From Segatella copri (GTDB lineage: Bacteria > Bacteroidota > Bacteroidia > Bacteroidales > Bacteroidaceae), in the NCBI RefSeq assembly GCF_015074785.1, contig NZ_CP042464.1, positions 1,054,001-1,118,000 of the forward strand: 64,000 bases of DNA, written 5' to 3'. A program made the position numbers and the translations under genes. Shown piece by piece: positions 34,285 through 42,878 of this stretch. Position 1 is the stretch's first letter. Each line of letters starts with the position of its first letter. The notes beneath the pieces were generated by a model. The model was not told the DNA's origin and did no database searches. It saw nothing but the letters and a program-made list of their open reading frames with translations.

Positions 34285-34689
34285 ATGGCAAAGAAGAAAC
34301 TATACTTGTTCAGCCTCTTTGTGGCCACGTTGAGTGTGCTGCTCTCTACGGTGGTGATGCATCATCACCACATGGGGCGTATTTGTATGGTTGTAGAACG
34401 TTGCCAGCAGGATGGTAATTTCAACGATGAGCATACTGAGCATCATGAGAAAGAAGCCGATAGTTGCCGGGTGCATCAGCTGCACCATTTCGTAACCGGC
34501 TGCAAGATCATGAAGGGCATTCAGAAACTGCTTTTCGATGGAAACCATCTGCTTTCCATGCTTTCTTCTGAGTATTTGTTTATCCCAACCTCGTCGCTCA
34601 TTAGCGTGCGCTGGCAGCAGTTTGCAGCCAGTCTTCCTTGCGTAGATGAAACGGCCATCAGTAGACGAGGACCTCCTTCTTTTTGTTGA
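34285..34689 (+). CDS. His/Cys-rich small membrane-associated protein (DUF6769-like)
   Basis: 134 residues. One N-terminal hydrophobic helix is followed by HHHH and MGRIC, then a region with many His, Glu and Cys (EHTEHHEKEADSCRVHQLHHF). This is what a metal-binding sensor or chaperone would look like. It directly precedes an RND metal-efflux operon, and proteins of this type (I recall the label DUF6769) are found there in other Bacteroidales. Metal binding is inferred from composition and context. Confidence 0.75.
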   Translation: MAKKKLYLFSLFVATLSVLLSTVVMHHHHMGRICMVVERCQQDGNFNDEHTEHHEKEADSCRVHQLHHFVTGCKIMKGIQKLLFDGNHLLSMLSSEYLFIPTSSLISVRWQQFAASLPCVDETAISRRGPPSFC

Positions 34690-34723
34690 TTTTCTGTAGT
34701 AAGAGCAACCAGGATGCAGCTTT

Positions 34724-34758
34724 TGCAACCGGGTTGCAGGGAAAGGTGTGTACTTTTG
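34724..34758 (+). promoter_or_regulatory. Operator-like palindrome and -7 box before the efflux genes
   Basis: TGCAACCGGGTTGCA (34724-34738) is a perfect 15-bp palindrome, preceded by a related GCAACCAGGATGC (34705-34717). TACTTTTG (34751-34758) follows 12 nt later and lies 35 nt before the adaptor gene. A repressor or activator bound here would overlap the promoter. Confidence 0.6.
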
Positions 34759-34793
34759 CACCCGAAATTATTAATCAATAAAAAGAAGAAAAA

Positions 34794-36014
34794 ATGAAAA
34801 GAATTTTGGTGGTTGCCGTTGCGGCAATCTTAGCCTGGTGTGGTTTCACCTTTTTCTCAAACTACGCCGGAGCAGAGGCTCATGCTGCCGAACACGGACA
34901 TGAGCATGAACATGAAGAGGTGGATTTCGACAACATTCCGCTCTCTCAGAAACAAGTAGATGCTGTAGATCTGAAGATGGGCGAGGCGGTTGACCGCGTG
35001 ATGGATGCTACGATTGCAGCCAACGGTCAGCTCGTTTTGCGCGCCCAGAACAAGGGCGATGTGGCTTCGCTCATGGGGGGCGTGGTGAAGGCTATCTATG
35101 TAAAGGAAGGACAGAATGTGAAGCGCGGACAGATTGTGGCTTTGGTTGAAAATACCGATGTGGTCAGTCTGCAACGAGAATATTATTCTGCCAGCAAGGA
35201 GTGCGAACTGGCTCTTGCCGACCTGGAGCGACAGAAACTGCTGAACAGGACCGGAGCTGGCGTCAAGAAGAATGCGCAGCAGGCTGCCAAGGAGTATCAT
35301 GTAGCCCATGCCAACCTCATCGGCATCGGCAAACAGCTTGCCCAGATGGGCATTTCTACCGCCGCCGTTGCCAGGGGTAAGTTTACCACAGCCTTCCCTT
35401 TGCGTGCTCCGATATCGGGTACGGTTTCGCAGATTACAGCCAGCCTGGGCAGCTTTGCCGATATGCAGACGCCGCTCATGAAGATTCAGAACAACCAGGC
35501 TGTAGAGTGCGATCTGAACATTTTTGAGAAAGATCTGCAGAAGGTTAAGCCGGGCGATAAGGTTTATCTCTCGCTTACCAATCAGCCGGGCGTGAAACTC
35601 GCAGGTCATGTTTACGGCTTAAACCAATACTTTAACGATAATTCGAAATCTGTTGCTGTTCATGCAAAAATAGATGCGCAGTCGCTTAAAACCAACGGGG
35701 TTCACGGCTCAGCCCGACTCTTCGACGGAATGTATGTAAGCGGCAAGATAGCTACGGGCAGCCAGTCGTGCATCGCCCTTCCTTCCAAGGCCATCGTCAC
35801 TACCGACGGCAAGCAGTTTGTCTTCGCTCTGAATGGCAAACCAAAGAAGGGCGAGTACAGTTTCTCCCGCCATGAGGTCATTACGGGCGTTTCTGACGGA
35901 GCTTATACCGAGGTAAAACTCTGCAAGCACCTGAAGCAGGAAGGAAAGAAGATTGTGACAGAAAACGCGTATTATCTGGCTTCGCTCACGGGCGAGCATG
36001 CAGATGAGCATTAA
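34794..36014 (+). CDS. RND efflux periplasmic adaptor (CusB-like)
   Basis: 406 residues. A signal/anchor segment and a His-rich stretch (AEAHAAEHGHEHEHEEVDFD, residues about 28-47) precede the membrane-fusion fold: lipoyl half-motifs (GGVVKAIYVKEGQNVKRGQIVALVE), a helical hairpin (EYYSASKECELALADLERQKL) and beta-barrel. The adaptor links the inner-membrane pump to the outer-membrane channel. The His-rich start suggests binding of Cu, Ag, Zn or Co. Confidence 0.88.
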   Translation: MKRILVVAVAAILAWCGFTFFSNYAGAEAHAAEHGHEHEHEEVDFDNIPLSQKQVDAVDLKMGEAVDRVMDATIAANGQLVLRAQNKGDVASLMGGVVKAIYVKEGQNVKRGQIVALVENTDVVSLQREYYSASKECELALADLERQKLLNRTGAGVKKNAQQAAKEYHVAHANLIGIGKQLAQMGISTAAVARGKFTTAFPLRAPISGTVSQITASLGSFADMQTPLMKIQNNQAVECDLNIFEKDLQKVKPGDKVYLSLTNQPGVKLAGHVYGLNQYFNDNSKSVAVHAKIDAQSLKTNGVHGSARLFDGMYVSGKIATGSQSCIALPSKAIVTTDGKQFVFALNGKPKKGEYSFSRHEVITGVSDGAYTEVKLCKHLKQEGKKIVTENAYYLASLTGEHADEH

Positions 36015-36065
36015 TATAAGGTAAGCTTTTTCATCAATAAAGAGCTTTTAAAAGAAAGACAGATT

Positions 36066-39000
36066 ATGTTTCAGAAACTGATTACTTACTCCATCCGCCA
36101 CAAGCTGGTGGTGGGAGTATTCACGATAGCCCTCATCGTCTGGGGCATCGTATCGCTCATCCATCTTCCTTTCGATTCCACACCAGATATTACCGACAAT
36201 CAGGTGCAGGTCATTACTCAGGCGCCTTCGCTCGGAGCGCAGGAGGTGGAGCAATACGTTACTACTCCGGTGGAAATGGCACTCGCCAACATCCCCGAAC
36301 TCAAGGAGCGAAGAAGCATCTCGCGAAGCGGACTCTCGGTCATCACCCTCGTCTTTGATGACGATGCAGATATCTACTGGGCACGTTCGCAGGTGAGCCA
36401 GATGCTGACCCAGGTGGAGAAAGATTTGCCCAATAATGTGGAAACCGAGATGGGGCCGATTGCTACCGGACTGGGCGAGATTTACCATTATACCGTGCGT
36501 GCCGAGAAAGGTTACGAGCACAAATATTCGCTAACCCAGCTGCGAACCATCCAGGACTGGATTGTGAGAAAGCAGCTCTCGGGAACCCCGGGCGTAGCGG
36601 AAGTGAGCGGCTGGGGAGGCTACGTGAAGCAATACGAAGTGGCTATCAATACGGATAAGCTCAACGCCAGCAATCTTACCGTGAGCGACGTGTTTGATGC
36701 GCTCGAAAAGAATAACGCCAACACGGGCGGAAGTTACATAGAGGAGAACTCCAATCAGTATTTCATCCGCGGCATAGGCGTGGTGAAGAGTCTGGAAGAT
36801 GTGGCAAATATCGCCGTCAAGACCATGAACGGCACTCCTATTAAGATAGGTGATGTGGCGAAGGTTCAGCTGGGGCACGCCACCCGTTTCGGAGCCGTTA
36901 CCCGAAATGGCGAGGGCGAAGTGGTAGCCGGAATTGCCATCATGCTGAAGGGAGAAAACTTTCAGGAGGTTATCAGGAATGTGAAGTTGCGCATAGAGCA
37001 GATTCAGAAATCTCTGCCCGAGGGCGTGGTTATCGAACCATTTATCGACCGAACCAACCTGGTTGACCGTGTGGAGGGAACCATCGCCCGAAACCTGATT
37101 GAGGGCGGACTCATCGTCATCTTCGTGCTGGTTATTTTCCTGGGCAACTGGCGGGCCGGACTGGTTGTGGCGAGTGTCATTCCGCTCAGCATGCTCTTTG
37201 CTTTCGGCATGATGAAGACCTTCGGAATCGACGGCAATCTGATGTCGCTCGGAGCCATCGATTTCGGTATGATAGTCGATTCTGCCGTCATTATCGTAGA
37301 GGCTGTTGTGGCCCATCTGGGCGTGAAGAGTATTGAGCGGAGAGCGAGAAATTCTTCCGATACTCCCATCCGTTTCTCTCAGGCAGAGATGGATGAGGAG
37401 GTTCATGATTCCGCTTCGCGCATCCGCAAGAGTGCGGCATTTGGCGAAATCATCATCATGATAGTTTACATTCCGCTGATGACGCTTGTGGGCATCGAGG
37501 GCAAGATGTTCCGTCCGATGGCGCTTACCGTTTTCTTCGCCATCCTGGGTGCCTTCATCCTCTCGCTCACCTATGTTCCGATGGCAAGTGCGCTCTTCCT
37601 GAGCAAGAAGGGACATGTGTGTAAAACTTTCAGCGATAGGATGATAGAGAAATTGCAGGGCTGGTACCGACCGGTTCTGGAATGGGTCTTGGCGCGATAT
37701 AAGGATGTGATTACCGGCGCCGTTTCGCTCTTCTGCATGAGTGCCGTAGCCTTCCATTTCCTGGGTGGCGAATTTATCCCGAGCCTGGAAGAGGGCGATT
37801 TTGCGGTAGAAATGACCATGTCGCAGGGCACTTCGCTCTCGCAGATGGTAGAGAGCTGCTCCAAGGCGGAGAAACTTCTGAAGGCTGAATATCCTGAAAT
37901 CAAGCAGGTGGTGAGCCGCATAGGTAGCGCCGAGATTCCTACCGACCCGATGCCTGTGGAAAGGGCCGACATCATGGTGGCGCTCAAGCCGAAAGCCGAG
38001 TGGACTTCGGCAGAAACTACCGCCGAACTGATGGAGAAGATGGAAGAAACCCTGAAGACGATTCCGGGCTTGGAGGCTGAGATTTCGCAGCCTATCCAGA
38101 TGCGCAACAACGAGTTGCTTACGGGCATCAAGCAAGATGTGGCGATTAAGATTTTTGGCGACAATCTCGACGGGCTTACCCAGCAGGCCGAAAAGGTTTC
38201 GCGCATGATCAGGAATGTGCCGGGCGTGAGCGGAATCTTCGTCGAAGAGGTATCGGGATTGCCTCAGATTCAGGTAAAATACAACCATGAACGCATGGCG
38301 GCTTATGGGGTAAATGTTGACGAAATCAACCGCATTCTTGAAACTACCTTTGCAGGCGCCACGGCTGGAGCTGTATACGAAGGCGACAAAAAGTTTGACA
38401 TCGTTCTGCGTCTTGACCCTAAGGAGCGCAACTTCGAATCGCTCCAGTCGCTCTGTATTCCGCTGGCTGGTGGCGAGAGCATTCCGCTTTCCCAGTTGGC
38501 TGATGTGGTTTACGAACCGGCTCCGGCTCAGGTTTCTCATGAGAATGGCGCCCGCCGCATCTACGTAGGTTTCAACGTGAAGGGTAGGGACGTGCAGAGT
38601 ACCGTAAAGGATATTCAGACCATCCTCGACGAGAAACTGAAGCTGCCTGAAGGCTACTATTATAATTATGGTGGCGAGTTTGAGAATCTTCAGAGTGCCA
38701 CCCAGCGCCTGCTCATCGTGGTTCCGATAGCGCTCATCATCATTCTTCTGCTGCTCTATGCCACGGTCAAGAATCTGCGCGAGTCGCTCTTCGTGTTCTC
38801 CGCCATTCCGCTTGCCGCCATAGGTGGCGTCTGGGCGCTCTGGTTGCGCGGAATGCCTTTCAGCATTTCGGCGGGCGTAGGTTTCATCGCCCTTTTTGGT
38901 GTGGCGGTTCTCAACGGTATCGTGCTGATAGGTCAGATGAACCAGATGCAGAAGCAGGCGGCTGCGGTTTTTGAGGAGAATGGCGCAAGTTTGGCGGCTG

Positions 39001-39224
39001 TTATTCAGAAAAGAATTATTGACAGTTGCATGGTTCGTCTCCGTCCGGTTCTGATGACGGCTCTGGTAGCCTCTATGGGTTTCCTCCCGATGGCATTATC
39101 CCATGGCGATGGAGCAGAAGTCCAGCGTCCTCTTGCCACGGTTGTGATTGGCGGTCTCATTACCAGCACGCTCCTCACGCTCCTGGTTCTGCCAGCCATC
39201 TACAAGATGTTTACGAAAAAGTAA
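36066..39224 (+). CDS. CusA/CzcA-family heavy-metal RND efflux pump
   Basis: 1052 residues with the RND plan of 12 membrane helices and two large periplasmic loops. The helix-4 motif DFGMIVDSAVIIVE carries the proton-relay acidic residues, and GGEFIPSLEEGDFAVEMTMS is typical of the heavy-metal (HME) branch. It should expel metal cations in exchange for protons, with the adaptor before it (51 nt gap) and the TolC-like channel after it (11 nt gap). The metal cannot be fixed by eye. Confidence 0.92.
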   Translation: MFQKLITYSIRHKLVVGVFTIALIVWGIVSLIHLPFDSTPDITDNQVQVITQAPSLGAQEVEQYVTTPVEMALANIPELKERRSISRSGLSVITLVFDDDADIYWARSQVSQMLTQVEKDLPNNVETEMGPIATGLGEIYHYTVRAEKGYEHKYSLTQLRTIQDWIVRKQLSGTPGVAEVSGWGGYVKQYEVAINTDKLNASNLTVSDVFDALEKNNANTGGSYIEENSNQYFIRGIGVVKSLEDVANIAVKTMNGTPIKIGDVAKVQLGHATRFGAVTRNGEGEVVAGIAIMLKGENFQEVIRNVKLRIEQIQKSLPEGVVIEPFIDRTNLVDRVEGTIARNLIEGGLIVIFVLVIFLGNWRAGLVVASVIPLSMLFAFGMMKTFGIDGNLMSLGAIDFGMIVDSAVIIVEAVVAHLGVKSIERRARNSSDTPIRFSQAEMDEEVHDSASRIRKSAAFGEIIIMIVYIPLMTLVGIEGKMFRPMALTVFFAILGAFILSLTYVPMASALFLSKKGHVCKTFSDRMIEKLQGWYRPVLEWVLARYKDVITGAVSLFCMSAVAFHFLGGEFIPSLEEGDFAVEMTMSQGTSLSQMVESCSKAEKLLKAEYPEIKQVVSRIGSAEIPTDPMPVERADIMVALKPKAEWTSAETTAELMEKMEETLKTIPGLEAEISQPIQMRNNELLTGIKQDVAIKIFGDNLDGLTQQAEKVSRMIRNVPGVSGIFVEEVSGLPQIQVKYNHERMAAYGVNVDEINRILETTFAGATAGAVYEGDKKFDIVLRLDPKERNFESLQSLCIPLAGGESIPLSQLADVVYEPAPAQVSHENGARRIYVGFNVKGRDVQSTVKDIQTILDEKLKLPEGYYYNYGGEFENLQSATQRLLIVVPIALIIILLLLYATVKNLRESLFVFSAIPLAAIGGVWALWLRGMPFSISAGVGFIALFGVAVLNGIVLIGQMNQMQKQAAAVFEENGASLAAVIQKRIIDSCMVRLRPVLMTALVASMGFLPMALSHGDGAEVQRPLATVVIGGLITSTLLTLLVLPAIYKMFTKK

Positions 39225-39235
39225 GATTTCAAGAT

Positions 39236-40525
39236 ATGAAAATAATGAACAGAAAAAAGATAAATGAAAATAGGGTGGTGGCTTGTTTTGCCGCCATCCT
39301 TCTCCAGCTGCCATCCCCAGCTGGAGCCCAGCATTTTGATGCTCATATTGCGGGCAGGAAAGTTACCCTGCAGGAATGTTTCGATTTGGCTGCCCGACAG
39401 AACCTACAGATGCAAGTCGGAAAGAAATCGGTAGAACGTGCGCAGGTAATGCAAGGCACGGCTTGGGAGCTGGATAAAACCGAGGTTACCTTCTCGCAAA
39501 ACCCTGCCACGGGAGGCGAATCGGACAACGGATTTACCTTTACCCAGAGCCTCGATTTTCCTACCGTCTACACATCGCGCCGCAACCAGCTCAAGGCTGA
39601 AACCCAGGCTGAAAAGAGCCGCTTGAATGTGGTAAACCAGCAACTGAAGGCTGAAATCGCCAACACCTATTATCAGATGCTTTATCAGGCTCACAGACTT
39701 CAGATATTGCAGCGAATCGACTCAGTATTAGAGCGTTACAGCAAGATAGCTGAAATGCGTTACAAGGCAGGAGAGAGCCGCCAGCTGGAATATCTCTCTG
39801 CCGATCGCAAATGCAACGAAAACCGCCTGGAAATGGCTGATGTGAAGAGCGAAATCGAGCGCCTGCAAATCGACCTCATGTCGCAGCTCAACACGCAGGA
39901 GCCCGTAAAACCGGCAGAAGAGAATCTCACGGCCATCGCAGCCCAGAATCTCAATACCTATAATTATCAGCAGTCAGCCGACGGTCTTTACCAGCAGGAT
40001 AAGCTCATCGCTCTCGATAAGGAAATCAAGGCAGCCAAGACGGGTTTTGCTCCGAGTTTATCCTTATCTTTGCGCACCCAATGTGTCATTTCCAGTTGGA
40101 ATCCATACAACATAGACCGTTCAAGATTTGCCGAGGGCAATTTCTTCGGTTTCGAGATTGGCGTAGGCATTCCTTTGTTTTATGGTTCTACGAAGGCAAA
40201 GGTCAAGGCAGCTCAGAAAGACCGCGAATTGGCTGAAATCGAAATGCGTCAGGAGCAGACAGAGAAAGAGCGCGATTACCGTCTCTGTACGAAGCGCCTG
40301 CAGGCAGCATCCAACCGTCTGAAATATTACGAGCAGAACAACCAGGCACATTCTGCGCAAATTTCGAAGTTGAGTGCGATAGAATATGAAAATGGCGAAA
40401 TTTCGTATATTGAATACGTGAATGCCATCGAGGAAACCATAGATGTTCTGATGAAGCATGCTGATGCGATTAATGAATACAACCAGGCAGTAATCGCCAT
40501 CCAGCGTCTTACGGGCATGATGTAA
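39236..40525 (+). CDS. TolC-family outer membrane efflux channel
   Basis: The start at 39236 is 11 nt after the pump stop; ATG 39245 is an alternative. 429 residues: signal peptide (RVVACFAAILLQLPSPAGAQ), then two repeats of the OEP domain with long coiled-coil helices (SAEYLSADRKCNENRLEMAD type) and intervening strands (FEIGVGIPLFYG). It forms the outer-membrane exit of the tripartite pump. Confidence 0.88.
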   Translation: MKIMNRKKINENRVVACFAAILLQLPSPAGAQHFDAHIAGRKVTLQECFDLAARQNLQMQVGKKSVERAQVMQGTAWELDKTEVTFSQNPATGGESDNGFTFTQSLDFPTVYTSRRNQLKAETQAEKSRLNVVNQQLKAEIANTYYQMLYQAHRLQILQRIDSVLERYSKIAEMRYKAGESRQLEYLSADRKCNENRLEMADVKSEIERLQIDLMSQLNTQEPVKPAEENLTAIAAQNLNTYNYQQSADGLYQQDKLIALDKEIKAAKTGFAPSLSLSLRTQCVISSWNPYNIDRSRFAEGNFFGFEIGVGIPLFYGSTKAKVKAAQKDRELAEIEMRQEQTEKERDYRLCTKRLQAASNRLKYYEQNNQAHSAQISKLSAIEYENGEISYIEYVNAIEETIDVLMKHADAINEYNQAVIAIQRLTGMM

Positions 40526-40924
40526 GATTCTGTTCTGAGATATTTCTTTTAGATTGATATGAGAATTAATCTCAGAACAGGCAGAAAGTAAGAAATGATC
40601 AGAAAGGGGTGAACCGGTTCCATTTTCAGGCTCCAAATTTCCTCTCTTTCTTTATCTCATAACGCCTATTTACCATAATACCTGTTAGAATTGAAAAGAG
40701 GAAAGTAAAAAAAGGGGGAATTTTTCCGTTGTCAGCCACTTATGGTTTCATTCCGATTAATTTCATTTTCTTCATTTCTAAATTCTCCCTTTACATGATA
40801 TTCAGGTTCCTTCAGTTTTCCTGCGCTAAATAACACATTTTTGATAAACCACCAAGAAAAATGCTCAAAAAACTTTGCTTATTCCAAATAATAATCTTAA
40901 CTTTGCGGCATAATTCTAAGGTAA
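40526..40924. other. Intergenic region, no gene seen
   Basis: A 12-bp hairpin follows the TolC gene (CTGTTCTGAGA 40530-40540 with TCTCAGAACAG 40570-40580) without a T-run. The rest is AT-rich. TAACTTTG at 40908-40915 is a possible -7 box just before the mcrC fragment. Confidence 0.5.
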
Positions 40925-41341
40925 AACCAAGATTGTCGGGCACTCAGAATCATCAAAGGTTTTGAGGCTTTACCGATGATGGAAACCGACGTGACGCTTT
41001 TTAATCCGAATACGCAGGAGAAGCTTATTCTTGATGCCAAGTTTTACCGCGAGGCGCTGGTTTCGAAGTTTGGCGGCAGGGAGAAGGTTCGCAGGGATCA
41101 TCTCTCGCAGATTCTTTCTTACGTGATGAACCAGGAGGAAGACCGGAGCAAGCCGCATACTATGAATGCTTGCGGAGCTTTGGTCTACCCTACCGTGGAT
41201 GAGGATTTCGACTTTTCTTATAGGTATAAGGAGACGGGGCATCGCATCTTTGTGAGGACGATAAACCTGGGGCAACCTTGGAGGAAAATAGAGGAACGGG
41301 TGAAGGAGATTGTGAAGGGAGAAGGCAGGGATGAATGGTGA
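40925..41341 (+). pseudogene. mcrC: C-terminal fragment of McrC (5-methylcytosine restriction subunit)
   Basis: The frame gives about 138 residues with EALPMMETDVTLFNPNTQEK, LILDAKFYREAL and HLSQILSYVM, the conserved C-terminal nuclease block of McrC (D...DAKxY). An intact McrC would have about 300 more residues upstream; here a stop codon at 40922-40924 and non-coding DNA precede it, and no mcrB is present. An ATG at 40976 could yield a 121-residue peptide. It is a remnant of a restriction system, truncated next to mobile DNA. Confidence 0.8.
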
Positions 41342-41374
41342 TGATTGGCGATGAAGGACAAAGCGATGAAGGAC

Positions 41375-41391
41375 AAGCGATGGAATCGCTT
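41375..41391 (+). repeat. RAYT-associated hairpin, copy 1 (upstream)
   Basis: AAGCGATGGAATCGCTT is a perfect 7-bp stem with loop GGA; the conserved flanks are GGAC on the left and GGAACGGGGG on the right. Two more copies lie at 41862-41878 and 42698-42714, all in the same orientation. Confidence 0.9.
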
Positions 41392-41512
41392 GGAACGGGG
41401 GTGACAGGGGGACTGCTCCCTTCTTTGCTTCTTTGCTTCTTTGCTGGAGGGGCGGGCTTGCAGGAGAAACGGGGGCGGGAGCTTTAATTATTTACTTTTT
41501 ACTTATTTTATT

Positions 41513-42640
41513 ATGGATAGAGATGAAGCTATAGCTAGAGGATTGAGGGTGCATGAAACCCAGCACTCCATGAAACGCAGAAGCCCATGGCATGATTACC
41601 ATGGAAGGGGTACTTATATGCTGACGCTTGTGGTGGAGGGACGCATGCCTCTGCTGGGGAAACTGTGGGGACGGGTGGATGCCCGTCCTGGGGATGGTGA
41701 TGCGCCGAAAGTGATGCTTTCTGAACTGGGGATTGCCATCGCGAAGGAGGAGATTCCGAAGATTCATAAATATTACCCCCAGGTGGAGGTTTGGAGGGTT
41801 TGCATCATGCCTGATCATATTCACCTGATTGTGAGGGTGAAGGAGGACTTGAGAGGGGGACAAGCGATGGAATCGCTTGGAACGGAGGCTCGAGGGGGAC
41901 AGGCTTCGGCTCTGGCTAAAGGGGCTAACCAGGCTCTGGCTGGAGAGAATGAGGCGGGCTCGATTGGGATGACGGCGAAAAGAGAGAAAGAGATGGGTTC
42001 GCTGGGAATGGTGATAAAGGGGTTTAAGATGGGATGCAACAAGGCTTACTGGAGGATTTATGGGATGAATACGACAGCTAGGAAGGGGCTCTTTGAATTG
42101 GGGTATAATGACAAGGTTCTGCTACATGAGAGACAACTGGAGGGATGGAAGAAATACTTGGATGATAACCCGAGAAGACTGATGGTGAAGAGGATGAACC
42201 CGGGGCTTTTTACCGTGATGCAGAATAAAGAGGTGGCGGGTCGCAGATGCCAGATGGTGGGAAACTGTTTCTTGCTCGATATTCCTGATAAGGTGGCGGT
42301 CGTTGTACATCGCCGGTATTCTGAGGGGGATTTGAGGCGCTTGCGCGAGGAATGGCTGGCTTGCGGAGAACGTGGTGGCGTGCTGGTGAGTGCTGCTATC
42401 TCGACTAAGGAGAAGGAGGTTTTGCGCGAGGCTATGAACCGGGGGTACCGTATTGTGCTCTTGAGGGAGAACGGGTTCCCGAGGTTGTATAAGCCTTGCG
42501 GAGAGAGTTTTTATGCCTGTTCTGAGGGGCTGCTGCTGCAAATTAGCCCCTGGGATTACCATATGGAGAAGAAGACTATTACCAGGGAACAATGCCTGGA
42601 ACTGAATGAGATGGCGGAAAGGATTGCGGAATGGAGATAG
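41513..42640 (+). CDS. REP-associated tyrosine (RAYT/Y1 HUH) transposase with C-terminal Rossmann/SLOG-like domain
   Basis: The start at 41513 (MDRDEAIARGLRVHETQHSM) is chosen over an earlier ATG at 41441. 375 residues. The Y1 domain has the HUH pair H102/H104 (CIMPDHIHLIVRV), the candidate nucleophile Y179 (CNKAYWRIYG) and the RAYT block GYNDKVLLHE...YLDDNPRR. Between them sits an extra ~45 residues, part of which is encoded by a hairpin repeat (41862-41878). Residues ~250-345 form a second domain (GGVLVSAAISTKEKEVLREA, YRIVLLRENGF) like the DprA/LOG fold. It probably binds and nicks single-stranded hairpin DNA. Confidence 0.85.
   Translation: MDRDEAIARGLRVHETQHSMKRRSPWHDYHGRGTYMLTLVVEGRMPLLGKLWGRVDARPGDGDAPKVMLSELGIAIAKEEIPKIHKYYPQVEVWRVCIMPDHIHLIVRVKEDLRGGQAMESLGTEARGGQASALAKGANQALAGENEAGSIGMTAKREKEMGSLGMVIKGFKMGCNKAYWRIYGMNTTARKGLFELGYNDKVLLHERQLEGWKKYLDDNPRRLMVKRMNPGLFTVMQNKEVAGRRCQMVGNCFLLDIPDKVAVVVHRRYSEGDLRRLREEWLACGERGGVLVSAAISTKEKEVLREAMNRGYRIVLLRENGFPRLYKPCGESFYACSEGLLLQISPWDYHMEKKTITREQCLELNEMAERIAEWR
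41862..41878 (+). repeat. RAYT-associated hairpin, copy 2 (inside the transposase gene)
   Basis: An identical AAGCGATGGAATCGCTT lies in frame in the RAYT gene and encodes part of RGGQAMESLGTEARGGQ. The flanks match copies 1 and 3 (GGGGGAC on the left, GGAACGG on the right). Confidence 0.9.
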
Positions 42641-42697
42641 GGAAAATGGAGGCGCTTGGAGAGGAGGCTGGGTGGAAAAGAGAGGATGAAGGGGGAC

Positions 42698-42714
42698 AAG
42701 CGATGGAATCGCTT
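42698..42714 (+). repeat. RAYT-associated hairpin, copy 3 (downstream)
   Basis: Third identical AAGCGATGGAATCGCTT, 58 nt after the transposase stop, with flanks GGGGGAC and GGAACGGGGG. Confidence 0.9.
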
Positions 42715-42809
42715 GGAACGGGGGCGAGAGGGAGAATCAGGATGCGATTTAGGCTAAACCAGAGGTAAAAAATACGAAGAAACAGACAAGAAATAAAATG
42801 TTTTTTCAC

Positions 42810-42817
42810 CAAATAAA
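42810..42817 (+). repeat. Left target-site duplication of the IS256-family element
   Basis: CAAATAAA at 42810-42817 is repeated at 44178-44185, immediately outside the two IS ends. Confidence 0.85.
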
Positions 42818-42878
42818 GAGAGTGTAAACTAAACTGTGTCAATCTACAATAAAAGTAGTTTAACACAGTTTTTATATT

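Noticed and set aside
36531..38540. A 669-codon open frame on the minus strand
   Set aside because: It is antisense to the RND pump gene, whose protein is clearly real. The frame has no family features and arises from the codon bias of the sense gene.
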